Positions 43,380 through 51,986 of a stretch of 64,000 nucleotides of DNA are shown one piece after another; the stretch's first letter is position 1, and each line of letters starts with the position of its first letter. Source of the stretch: Clostridiales bacterium (GTDB lineage Bacteria > Bacillota > Clostridia > Oscillospirales > CAG-272); the NCBI GenBank assembly GCA_012514145.1, contig JAAZAV010000010.1:60988-124987 (forward strand), in the 5' to 3' direction. The notes below the pieces were generated by a model. That model was not told the DNA's origin and did no database searches. It saw only the letters and a program-made list of their open reading frames with translations. A program made the translations under genes and the position numbers.

Positions 43380-43398
43380 ATCACTGAAATTAGTTTAT

Positions 43399-43453
43399 AC
43401 CCCCGCAAGGTGCGGCTGCCGAGCATATGCTGACAGCCGCACCTTGCGGGGGT
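43399..43453 (+). terminator. Long-stem terminator after the binding protein E / GH20 operon
   Basis: A perfect 20-bp stem (43399-43418 with 43434-43453) has a 15-base loop that itself holds the palindrome AGCATATGCT. T-rich sequence follows only after a few bases (GCCGTTTCGTGTTTT). Confidence 0.7.
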
Positions 43454-43532
43454 GCCGTTTCGTGTTTTATCCGACTTTTTCCGACTGCAGTTTTGCCGCA
43501 CATATACTGCCGTAAATCCGGCTAAACAACGG

Positions 43533-43561
43533 TTGACACAGACCGCCGACAGGGGTATACT
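43533..43561 (+). promoter_or_regulatory. Sigma-A promoter of the second GH20-type unit
   Basis: A perfect TTGACA and TATACT are separated by 17 bases, 30 bp before the start codon. Confidence 0.8.
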
Positions 43562-43590
43562 TGAGATATAAAGCACGGAGGTATACTGAT

Positions 43591-45486
43591 ATGCTTGAAA
43601 AACTGAACAACTACGCGGCGTTTGACGGTTTCGGCGCGCTGTCGCCCGATGCGGCCCGGAGCGTGGCGAATATCCCTCTCCGGGAGATTATAGAAAAGAT
43701 AGCCCCGCAGGAGGGCGGCGATTTCAGGTCGATCTCCTTCCTGCCTTTTGATGACGAGATAAAGCGCAGGATAGCAAGTGTGCTCGGCACCGAGTATCGG
43801 GAGGTCGCCGACTGCTATGCGGTGGACACCGCCGGCGCTGATATCAAGGTTTACTCCGATTCCATGTCGGGCTTTATATACGGCGCCAACTCCCTGCTTG
43901 CCGGGACGAATTTCAACGACGGGCTGATTCCGAAGGGGTTGATTTACAACATCCCCCGCTGTCCTTTCCGTGGGCTTAAAGTTTACATGCCCGCTCCGGA
44001 CGATCTCGACTCCTTCTACCGGACTGTGGATCTGCTGGGCTATCTGCGCTGCAATAAGGTCATTATCGAGGTTGGCGGCGCCATGGAATACAAGCGCCAT
44101 CCCGAGATAAACTCCGCCTGGATCGACTTTTGCCGCGAGATGAACCGCTATCCCGATCGGGCAAACGAGATTCAGAACAAAACCTACCCCTGGGAGAAGA
44201 ACTCAATTCACTTCGAGAACGGCGGCGGACTCTATCTCTCTCAGGACACTGTCAGAGAGTTGGTGAAATACTGCACCGACCGGGGCTTCGAGGTGATTCC
44301 CGAGATGCCCACCCTGAGCCACGCCGATTATCTGCTCATGCCCCACCCCGAGCTTGCCGAGCGTAAGGACGACGCCTGGCCCGATGTATACTGCCCCTCC
44401 GATCCGCGGGTATATGAGCTGGTATTTGATCTGTTCGACGAGGTTATCGACGTATTCAATCCCAAAATAATGCACATCGGACACGATGAGTTCTACTCTA
44501 TCGGCATTTGCGACAAGTGCCGGGGCAAGTCGGGCGAGGAGATCTACGCAGGGGACATAAACAAACTTCACGGTTATCTGGCAGCCCGCGGCATACGCAC
44601 CATGCTGTGGGCCGAGAAGCTGATTGACGCTATCGGCATTGACGGCACACACTACGGCGGCAGTGAACTGAGAAGGCGTTATCCCGACGGAACCATTGAG
44701 ATTGTCCGCCCCGCCACATTTAAATCTATCGACATGATACCCCGGGACATCATCGCCCACCACTGGTACCACAGCATTCAGCACTACTTCGACGACGAAT
44801 TTAACAATCGCGGCATCGAGATGGTCTACGGCAATTTCAACGCCCAAAGCTTCCTCGACTGGAACCGCCGGCTGGCGGCAGGCGCTAAGGGAGGCGCGCC
44901 CTCCCACTGGTCGAGCCTGCAGGATGACACTCTGCAGCGCAACGGCGTATTTCTCTCGCTTGTCTATGCAGCCATTATGTATTGGGATGACAATTACGAC
45001 GACGCGGAATTCCCCCGTTATTTAGACGAGTGTTTCCATGAGCTGTTCGCCTGCTGCAACCGGAAGGTGATGGCCGAACCGCATTTTGAGATAGTCCATA
45101 CCACCACAATCGAGCGCCACTATGTTTATATTTCCAGCCTTCCCATGCAGCTTGAAAAGGACACCATAGGTAAATATGTCCTGACCTTCGACGACGGTAC
45201 GACGCTCGAGATTCCGATTATCTACGGTCTCAATATCACCAACAAGAGCCGCGTCTGGGACCGTATTTACCGCGGTGTTGCCAACAGAGATGCCTACAAG
45301 GTTGACTCGCTGCTGGTGGAGGTGGGATATACCGCCCTGCCCATGCGGGACGGCTGCGATACGGTTTTTAAAATAGCGGTGCGGAATCCCTTCCCGGAGA
45401 AGAAGATACTGTCGGCCGATATAGTCAAAACCTGTTCGGACGAGGGAGATATTATTCTCAAAAAGCTTGACTGCATAAACCCGTGA
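43591..45486 (+). CDS. GH20-type hexosaminidase-like enzyme 2 with C-terminal beta domain
   Basis: The 631-residue cytoplasmic protein has an N-terminal domain of about 130 residues, then a GH20-type barrel starting at FRGLKVYMPAPDDLDSF. The catalytic Asp-Glu pair is in IMHIGHDEFYSIG near residue 297, with supporting motifs FEVIPEMPTLSHADY and RTMLWAEKLID. After the barrel (about residue 500) an extra beta-rich part of about 130 residues follows, seemingly an accessory domain. GGAGG precedes the ATG. It forms a two-gene unit with the next GH20-type gene 72 bp downstream. The linkage cut is not predictable, but an N-acetylhexosamine at the non-reducing end is expected from the family. Confidence 0.8.
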   Translation: MLEKLNNYAAFDGFGALSPDAARSVANIPLREIIEKIAPQEGGDFRSISFLPFDDEIKRRIASVLGTEYREVADCYAVDTAGADIKVYSDSMSGFIYGANSLLAGTNFNDGLIPKGLIYNIPRCPFRGLKVYMPAPDDLDSFYRTVDLLGYLRCNKVIIEVGGAMEYKRHPEINSAWIDFCREMNRYPDRANEIQNKTYPWEKNSIHFENGGGLYLSQDTVRELVKYCTDRGFEVIPEMPTLSHADYLLMPHPELAERKDDAWPDVYCPSDPRVYELVFDLFDEVIDVFNPKIMHIGHDEFYSIGICDKCRGKSGEEIYAGDINKLHGYLAARGIRTMLWAEKLIDAIGIDGTHYGGSELRRRYPDGTIEIVRPATFKSIDMIPRDIIAHHWYHSIQHYFDDEFNNRGIEMVYGNFNAQSFLDWNRRLAAGAKGGAPSHWSSLQDDTLQRNGVFLSLVYAAIMYWDDNYDDAEFPRYLDECFHELFACCNRKVMAEPHFEIVHTTTIERHYVYISSLPMQLEKDTIGKYVLTFDDGTTLEIPIIYGLNITNKSRVWDRIYRGVANRDAYKVDSLLVEVGYTALPMRDGCDTVFKIAVRNPFPEKKILSADIVKTCSDEGDIILKKLDCINP

Positions 45487-45558
45487 TTTATTGCATAAGC
45501 GAAGCCGAAAACGACGCAAAAACAAACCGAATACAAATTACAGAAAGGATGTACAGAT

Positions 45559-47268
45559 ATGATAATCCCGCGCGTTAAAAAGGAAATATACCCCGGCGGC
45601 AGAATCATAATAGGCAGCACTTTAAAGGTATGGGCTGAGAACGAGGTCTCGGAACGGGTGCTCGGCGCCATAAAGGTACTGTTCGCCTCCTCCGGAATCG
45701 GCATCGATAAGGCGAAATGCCGTGATGTCGCCGTTCTGACGCTGGTTAAAGACGACAGCCTTGTCAGGTGCGAGGAATACAGGCTTACCGTTGGCAAGGG
45801 AAAGATAAAGTTGGTCTTCGGCAGTTTTCTCGGCGGCAGAAACGGCGCGGCTACGCTGCTGCAGCTGCTTCGCTGCGATGAGGGTGTTTACAGCGCCATA
45901 GAAACCGAGATTTCCGACTGGGCGGACAACCGCTTCCGCGGTCTAATGGTGGACCCGGCGCGCTGTTTCATACCGGTTGCCGAGCTTAAGGACATAATGC
46001 TCCGCATGGCAAAGGCTAAGATGAACACCATTCACCTTCATCTGATGGACAACAAGGCATACACGCTTGAATCGAAGCATTTTCCGCAGCTCAACGACGC
46101 CGAATTCGGCTATTACACCGCCGATGACGCCAAAGAGATCGTTTCCTACGGTCTTTCGATCGGCATCGACTGCCTGCCCGAGCTGGAGCTTACTACCCAC
46201 GCCAATCTGCTCACCGAGAAGGTCCCCGGGCTTATGTGCGAAACCGAGAGCGTAAAGCCCAACGGCTGGGCTATGTGCGTCGGGTCGCCCACATTCTACT
46301 ACACGGTGGCGGTGCTGGTGGGTGAAATGGCGGAACTGTTCCCCTATCCCGTGTTGCATATCGGTACCGACGAGATAACCATGTACGACCTTGAGGGAAT
46401 CTGGCCCGACTGGTACGACTGTAAGCACTGCCATGCACTGGCCGAGCGCCTCGGAGTGCGTCTCAGCACCGCCGAGGAGGTGGCTGCCCGTCAAAAAGAG
46501 GGCACCTTCAAGGAGAAGGGCATCGACGGCGTGAACCAGCTGTTCATACACACAATTCACAACATTCATAAGGTAGTGACGGCGGCCGGGAAGCGCATGA
46601 TGATGTGGAACGACAACATCGACATCGGCAAGCCCACCGACCTGCCGCGGGACATTCTCATTCACTTCTGGCGCGTGGCTGCACCGTACCGTGGTCCCCG
46701 CGAGGGTTGCTCCATGAGCGCCTTCCTTGAAGCCGGATTCGAGGTGATAAACTCCCATTATCCTCAGACTTATATCGAGATGGACAGCTACCGTCCCGAG
46801 GTGCCGCTCAATACCTGGGCGCCCCATGTCTACCCGCCGAGCAAGCCGGAGCATGCCTCCGCCATACTCGGCGGCGAGCCCTGCGCCTGGGGCGGGAATA
46901 TCAGTCACTTTGCTTACACCCTGCCCGGCGCAACAGCCTTTTACGCAGACCGTCTGTGGGATGAGCGGCCGTGGGTCTATGAGTCCGAATTCTCGCTTGC
47001 CGCTTCGCGGCTGATTCTCGGCGTAAAGGTGCCCGAAGACTTTGACGTGTTCGCGGCGCTGGGCGGCTTCTTCCTGCCGAGAGATAAAGAATATGCCGGA
47101 CGCACCGCTCCTATCCGCAAGGCGTATGTTGACAGAATCACTCTTTCTCCCGCCGGGGTGAAAGCGGTGTCCGATAAGTTAAAGGAACTTGCTGAAGACA
47201 ACTCCGCCGAGGGGCGCATCGCCGGAATATTCGCCGGCTGCGCCGACTGGGCGCTTGAGCGGATGTGA
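45559..47268 (+). CDS. GH20-type hexosaminidase-like enzyme 3
   Basis: This 569-residue cytoplasmic GH20 protein has an N-terminal alpha/beta domain (about 1-125), then the barrel opening FRGLMVDPARCFIPVAELKD, NTIHLHLMDNKAYTLESKHF, the LPELELTTHANL strand and the catalytic pair in VLHIGTDEITMYD near residue 271. WNDN and a later WAPHVYPP region fit the substrate pocket. It is closest in pattern to ordinary GH20 among the first three here. AAAGGA precedes the ATG, and expression from the promoter of the preceding gene is likely. It ends at a bidirectional terminator facing the second long ECF sigma factor gene. Confidence 0.85.
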   Translation: MIIPRVKKEIYPGGRIIIGSTLKVWAENEVSERVLGAIKVLFASSGIGIDKAKCRDVAVLTLVKDDSLVRCEEYRLTVGKGKIKLVFGSFLGGRNGAATLLQLLRCDEGVYSAIETEISDWADNRFRGLMVDPARCFIPVAELKDIMLRMAKAKMNTIHLHLMDNKAYTLESKHFPQLNDAEFGYYTADDAKEIVSYGLSIGIDCLPELELTTHANLLTEKVPGLMCETESVKPNGWAMCVGSPTFYYTVAVLVGEMAELFPYPVLHIGTDEITMYDLEGIWPDWYDCKHCHALAERLGVRLSTAEEVAARQKEGTFKEKGIDGVNQLFIHTIHNIHKVVTAAGKRMMMWNDNIDIGKPTDLPRDILIHFWRVAAPYRGPREGCSMSAFLEAGFEVINSHYPQTYIEMDSYRPEVPLNTWAPHVYPPSKPEHASAILGGEPCAWGGNISHFAYTLPGATAFYADRLWDERPWVYESEFSLAASRLILGVKVPEDFDVFAALGGFFLPRDKEYAGRTAPIRKAYVDRITLSPAGVKAVSDKLKELAEDNSAEGRIAGIFAGCADWALERM

Positions 47269-47302
47269 GGTGTTGATGCTACAAACCTGATATAATAATG
47301 GG

Positions 47303-47345
47303 CGGCGGCTGTGTGACATTTTTCACACAGCCGCCGTTCTGTTTA
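47303..47345 (+). terminator. Bidirectional terminator between the GH20 and ECF sigma factor genes
   Basis: A 14-bp stem (CGGCGGCTGTGTGA and its complement, 47303-47336) has a six-base loop, followed by TTCTGTTT on the plus strand. It lies between convergent genes. Confidence 0.8.
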
Positions 47346-47382
47346 TATGGCGGCAATTTATACTTGCCGCGCAATCCGAAGG

Positions 47383-49044
47383 TTATATATTGACAATCAG
47401 CGTTGTCAATGCCTTTCTCTGCCCTTCGGCAGGCTCTTTCAGTTTGCCGTTCTTGAGGAGCGCCATTATGCAGTGCAGAATGAACCATCCGTCGGAATGG
47501 AACACAAACTGCAGCTCATAGGCTTTTACCTTTCTGAGATGCGCCGGAACCGATTCCATCACCGCCTCGGCATAAGGCGCCTTCAATGCATTGAATTCGG
47601 TGTGGTGCTTCTCCTTGATGCGGTTGCCAATAGCCAGTAGTTTGTCACGGATTTCGTCATTTTTCAGGATAACCGCCTGCCATGCAGCCGTGATGTACCC
47701 GTCAAAATCGCCGCTTATCCTGATATAGCCCCGTTCGGCAAGCCAGGCATAATCGTGTTTTGAAAGCAGGCCTTCCTCGTCATCGTCATAATACGCAAGA
47801 ACTCTTTTCTGTTCATCCGGTATATTTCTGTTATTTACGGGCGCTCTGTCAGACCATTGGGAGTCAATCTGCCACATCATCCTGCTTTTGTTTATATTCC
47901 ACATGGGACCGCACCAGTTCTTCATATAAACATAATCTTCGGGCAGAATCATATCATCCGACACGACCGATGCATGGTAGATATTATGCGCGCCGTCGGG
48001 GCGGATGGTCGCAACTTCTTCAAATGAAATGCTCTCATCCCTCAGTTTGTCTCCCGACCTGGCTGCGATATATGGGATAAGTGTCCAAAGAAGGAAGTTT
48101 ATGTCCCGCAGCGGGTTTTCGCGTGCAGAGCCGGGGAGCATGTGATTGCAGGTAATGCGGTCGTCATCCAAAAGACCGCTGTTTATAAGCTCGTCATACA
48201 GATCATTCGCATACAGTTCGGCGGCGTGTTTGTACATATCGTCCTGCATTATGAGCAGTTCAGCCGTGGGTTCGCTGATTATGAAATTGACGATATATTT
48301 GTCTTTCCGTGACTGCAAAAATCCGTATTCTTCAAGGAATTCTACTTCGGTTTCTATATACACGGGGGAAACGCCCAGGTCATCCGCGATTTCGTTTACC
48401 GTCTTTGCCGTATCGCGCACGCAGCAGCAGATATTCTGAGACAGTATTGAACGGAAAAACTCGTCCGGCGACTTTGTTCCGATGGAACCGTTTATGCCGT
48501 AAGAGTGAAATTTTACCGGGTTGAATTTTAGTTCGCTTGTTTTTCTCACTTTGTCCATACCTCTTTTCAGTTCTTTTTTGGCTTCGAACAGGTGCCACTT
48601 GACTGTGCCGAGAGGGATACCAAGCTCATCAGCGATATCCGCCTGCCGGCAGTTCTCGAAGTAATAGGCGATAACGATTCTTCTCTGCAGCTTTGAAAGG
48701 TAGGCGATTTCCGTCTGGAGATGACGAATTGTCTCTGTGCTGTCATCGGCGCCGATTTCCGAATCCGGGTCTGCAATCAAGTCCGCAATCTCGTCGACAG
48801 ATGCGCCGACCATGCTTCCGGCAGTATCGCGGCAGTAATTGCTCAGCGCATTATGGGCGACCGTCCATATGAACTTGCCCATGTCCTCAATGTCATCTTT
48901 TGCAAGCAGCGCGCGGAAGGCTCGCGCCGCGATCTCCTGGGACAGGTCTTCCGCATCCTGGATGCTTCTGCACCTTTTCAGAGCAAAGCCGAATATGGGC
49001 TTAAGGTATTTGGTTATGGTTTTCTCTGCGTCCCGTCTGTTCAC
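47383..49044 (-). CDS. ECF-type sigma factor with a ~380-residue C-terminal extension (paralogue 2)
   Basis: The 553-residue protein has ECF region 2 (AEDLSQEIAARAFRALL, FIWTVAHNALSNYC) and region 4 (LSKLQRRIVIAYYFENCRQA, then PLGTVKWHLFEAKKEL) in the first 165 residues. The rest is an extension like that of the protein at 13408-15033. It opens with the HTH-like NEIADDLGVSPVYIETEVEF at about 225-245 and continues with an alpha/beta region rich in Trp and Tyr that I cannot assign. No membrane helices or anti-sigma gene are seen. It starts at GTG with GAGG nine bases upstream. The gene is convergent with a GH20 gene and divergent from a truncated larC. The two paralogues suggest a small family with built-in sensing; that function is inferred. 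Confidence 0.8.
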   Translation of the reverse strand: MNRRDAEKTITKYLKPIFGFALKRCRSIQDAEDLSQEIAARAFRALLAKDDIEDMGKFIWTVAHNALSNYCRDTAGSMVGASVDEIADLIADPDSEIGADDSTETIRHLQTEIAYLSKLQRRIVIAYYFENCRQADIADELGIPLGTVKWHLFEAKKELKRGMDKVRKTSELKFNPVKFHSYGINGSIGTKSPDEFFRSILSQNICCCVRDTAKTVNEIADDLGVSPVYIETEVEFLEEYGFLQSRKDKYIVNFIISEPTAELLIMQDDMYKHAAELYANDLYDELINSGLLDDDRITCNHMLPGSARENPLRDINFLLWTLIPYIAARSGDKLRDESISFEEVATIRPDGAHNIYHASVVSDDMILPEDYVYMKNWCGPMWNINKSRMMWQIDSQWSDRAPVNNRNIPDEQKRVLAYYDDDEEGLLSKHDYAWLAERGYIRISGDFDGYITAAWQAVILKNDEIRDKLLAIGNRIKEKHHTEFNALKAPYAEAVMESVPAHLRKVKAYELQFVFHSDGWFILHCIMALLKNGKLKEPAEGQRKALTTLIVNI

Positions 49045-49282
49045 CTGTCTGCACCTCGCTGAAAGCTTTCATACATATAGACACGGAAAAATCGAAAAGG
49101 TTGGAACTTTTTGTAACAAAAGAACTGTTTCTTCTATTTTAACATGGTTCTCACGCTATTTCTACCATTTCATCCTTATTGCTGCGGAATGTATTAAGAT
49201 ACAGCCGGACTTGGTTTAACGAATATATGTGTATAAGTTATTGTATATGTTTCCGGATAATTGCCTTTTTATCGTTCCGCCA

Positions 49283-49312
49283 TTGTTTTTTAACCGGATA
49301 ATCTGTTATAAT
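49283..49312 (+). promoter_or_regulatory. Probable promoter in front of truncated larC
   Basis: TTGTTT and a perfect TATAAT are separated by 18 bases. The predicted start site falls almost on the first larC-derived codon, so the original leader and 5' coding part appear to be deleted. Confidence 0.5.
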
Positions 49313-49322
49313 ACCGATGTAG

Positions 49323-50345
49323 CATGAAGCTGCCGCTGCCGGTGCAGAAGCGCCGGAATTTCAAGAACACGAGCACGAGCACGAGCATGAACAAAGCCAT
49401 CATCATCACAGCAGCCTGCATGACATCGAACACATAGTCCGCGGACACCTTGCGCTTCCCCGGAAGGTACAGGACGATGTTATGGCGGTATACGGACTGA
49501 TCGCCGAAGCGGAGAGCAATGCCCACGGAGTTCCCGTGACCGAAGTCCATTTCCACGAGGTGGGCGCGATGGATGCGGTTGCCGATATCACGGCGGTATG
49601 TCTGCTGATGGATCGGCTTGCCGTCGACGAGGTTGTCGTATCTCCCGTCCATGTGGGCAGCGGGCATGTCAGGTGTGCCCACGGGATTCTGCCGGTCCCG
49701 GCGCCTGCGACGGCATATATCCTCAGGGATGTTCCGGTTTACGGCGGCTCAATACGCGGCGAGCTCTGCACTCCCACCGGCGCCGCCCTGCTTAAGCATT
49801 TTGCGTCGCGCTTCGGCAATATGCCGGTGATGAGAATACAGAGCATCGGCTGCGGAATGGGCAAAAAGGATTTCGAAGCGGCCAATTGTGTCCGCGCCAT
49901 GCTGGGCGAAACCGAGAGCCATGAGTGCGAAGTCTGCGAGCTGTCCTGCAATGTGGACGACATGACCGGCGAAGCGGTTGGGTTTGCCATGGACAGGCTC
50001 TTTGAAGCGGGAGCGCTGGATGTTTACACCATTCACATCGGCATGAAAAAATCCCGCCCCGGCATACTTATGCGCGTCATGTGCAGAGATATTGACAAGG
50101 AAGCCATGATTCAGACCGTCTTCAGGCACACAACAACGCTGGGCATCCGTGAAACGGTGCTTCGCCGGTATGTCCTCGACCGGCACATTGAGACGGTCGA
50201 GACGCCATACGGTCCGGTTCGCCGCAAGGTTTCCTCGGGGTACGGCATAGAACGCAGCAAATACGAATATGAAGACATTTCCCGTATCGCGAAAGAGCGG
50301 GATCTCCCGATAGAAGCCGTTCTGTCGGATATCGAGAAATCATGA
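49323..50345 (+). pseudogene. larC: 5'-truncated larC (nickel-pincer cofactor biosynthesis protein)
   Basis: LarC inserts nickel into the pincer cofactor of lactate racemase and related enzymes. The frame shows the family's His/Glu-rich linker (EHEHEHEHE then HHHH), the segment VHFHEVGAMDAVADIT, LCTPTGAALLKHF, the NVDDMTGEAVG motif and VETPYGPVRRKV to the C-terminus. The N-terminal region of about 70 residues with the GxxGDM motif is missing. In frame, a TAG stands at 49320, directly before the homologous part, and only AT-rich DNA lies upstream. The first ATG in frame is at 49482, which would give 287 residues. It is not the split larC1/larC2 arrangement known in lactobacilli, because no larC1 is present. 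Partial function of the C-terminal CTP-dependent part cannot be excluded. Confidence 0.8.
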
Positions 50346-50436
50346 TTGCGGGGTAGACTTATAATTGTTTTCGCAAAAAAAGGCTTGAATATGCCGTCTT
50401 TTCAAAGCCGCTTGCGCAAATTCCCTAAAACGCCTA

Positions 50437-50465
50437 TTGAAAGATTCGGCGCGGTGGTGTATCAT
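50437..50465 (+). promoter_or_regulatory. Sigma-A promoter of solute-binding protein operon F
   Basis: TTGAAA and TATCAT are separated by 17 bases, 40 bp before the start codon. Confidence 0.7.
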
Positions 50466-50504
50466 TTGTATGGTACACACCAATTCCATATGAGAGGTGA
50501 AGAA

Positions 50505-51986
50505 ATGAAACACATCAGAAACGCACTTTGCATACTCATGACAGCGGCAATGATTCTGCTGGCGGCCTGCTCGTCCGCGGAACCGGCTGCCGATGCGGGC
50601 GCCGACATAACCGAAACCGCAGCCGAAACTGCCATACAGGAAACCGAAAGCGCCGAAAAGCTCGTTCTCCCCGACGGGATCGACTATAAGGGCGCGAAGG
50701 TGAGGGTATACCTTGAGGGTTATCTCAGCGAAGATTTCAATGTATTCTACACACCCGAGACCGAAATCGGCGAGGTTGTCAACGATGCGGCTTGCGACCG
50801 CACCCGACAGGTCGAGGAGATGTTAAATATCGACATCGAATATGTGACCTCGGCGAAGAACGACATGTCGGCTTTGAAGAATTCGGTCGTCTCATACGCC
50901 GGCGAATTCGACCTTGCCTCTTCGGTGAGCAATTTCCTTGTGAGCTATATAGCGCCCGGATATCTGACCGATATTTACGGGCTTGAAGGGATCGACACCG
51001 AAAGAAGCTGGTGGCTGCCCAACATCAACTCGGAACTTGAGATCGAAGGCGGGCTCTACATGGCAAGCGGTTACTTCGACATGGCGACCTTCTCCCGCAC
51101 CTCGGCCGTGTTCTTCTCCACAAAGCTGGCGGAGGATTATTCCCTCGGCGATTTCTACGCGCTGGTGGAAGGGGACAAGTGGAATTACGACGCCATGTTC
51201 AAGCTGGCGGCAGCGGTGTCAAGCGACCTTGACGGCGACGGACAGTGGACCGACGCCGACCAATACGGTCTATGCGGCGGCTTCAACATGAACAGCATGC
51301 TCATCATCGCTTCGGGCTACCACTTTACGAAGCTGGACGGAGACGGCAGGCGGGTTGTATCCGGCTGCAACGAAAAGCTGCTGGGCTTCAATACCATGCT
51401 CTATGAGACCTATCAGAAGGAATGGTACTATAACTGCTACCCTTACAAGGGGACGAACAAGTTCAGCGAGGCGGCAACTAAATTCACCGACGACAAGTAT
51501 CTCTTCTTCCTGCAGGATATCTCAAACACACGCCAGTTCTCCGCCGATATGGACAACTACGGCATTCTTCCCATTCCGAAATACGATGAACATCAGGATG
51601 AGTATTACGCCTACAGCCGCCCCTCGGTCACGTCGGTTCCCTTTGACGCGAAAGACCCGGTCATGTCGTCCTATGTGATGGAGGCGCTCAATTATACAAG
51701 CAAACAGCTTGTGCTGCCGGCTTACTATGATATAGCCCTTTCGGCGAAATATACCAGCACTCCAGAGGCGGCGCAGATGCTCGACATCATCTTCGCGGGC
51801 GCGGCGGTGGATTTCGCCCAGCTCTGGTACACCGAACTGAAGATATCCCCCAACCTGCACAATTCTGTGGGTATAATCGAGGACTATGCTTCCTGGTATG
51901 AGAGCATATCCGAGAGCTTCAACACCAATCTCGAAAATCTGCTGACCCGGATCAATGAAATGCAGACGGCGCGGGGGGAAGCATGA
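50505..51986 (+). CDS. Orphan extracellular solute-binding lipoprotein F
   Basis: The 493-residue family-1 sugar-type binding protein has lipobox ILLAACSSAE at about residue 22 and a Glu/Thr/Ala-rich linker. It has the shared loop DLDGDGQWTDADQYGL and the late segment KYTSTPEAAQMLDIIFAG. It differs most from the other five in the middle, with more Tyr and Lys. GAGGTGA precedes the ATG; an open frame upstream is not used. Its stop overlaps the start of the next gene (ATGA), so it is coupled to a beta-propeller protein and then an esterase, a gene set likely to act on the ligand it binds. No permease is adjacent. Confidence 0.88.
   Translation: MKHIRNALCILMTAAMILLAACSSAEPAADAGADITETAAETAIQETESAEKLVLPDGIDYKGAKVRVYLEGYLSEDFNVFYTPETEIGEVVNDAACDRTRQVEEMLNIDIEYVTSAKNDMSALKNSVVSYAGEFDLASSVSNFLVSYIAPGYLTDIYGLEGIDTERSWWLPNINSELEIEGGLYMASGYFDMATFSRTSAVFFSTKLAEDYSLGDFYALVEGDKWNYDAMFKLAAAVSSDLDGDGQWTDADQYGLCGGFNMNSMLIIASGYHFTKLDGDGRRVVSGCNEKLLGFNTMLYETYQKEWYYNCYPYKGTNKFSEAATKFTDDKYLFFLQDISNTRQFSADMDNYGILPIPKYDEHQDEYYAYSRPSVTSVPFDAKDPVMSSYVMEALNYTSKQLVLPAYYDIALSAKYTSTPEAAQMLDIIFAGAAVDFAQLWYTELKISPNLHNSVGIIEDYASWYESISESFNTNLENLLTRINEMQTARGEA

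Noticed and set aside
49045..49322. A separate larC1 frame upstream, as in lactobacilli
   Set aside because: The upstream 280 bp are AT-rich with stops in all frames and no GxxGDM-like segment.
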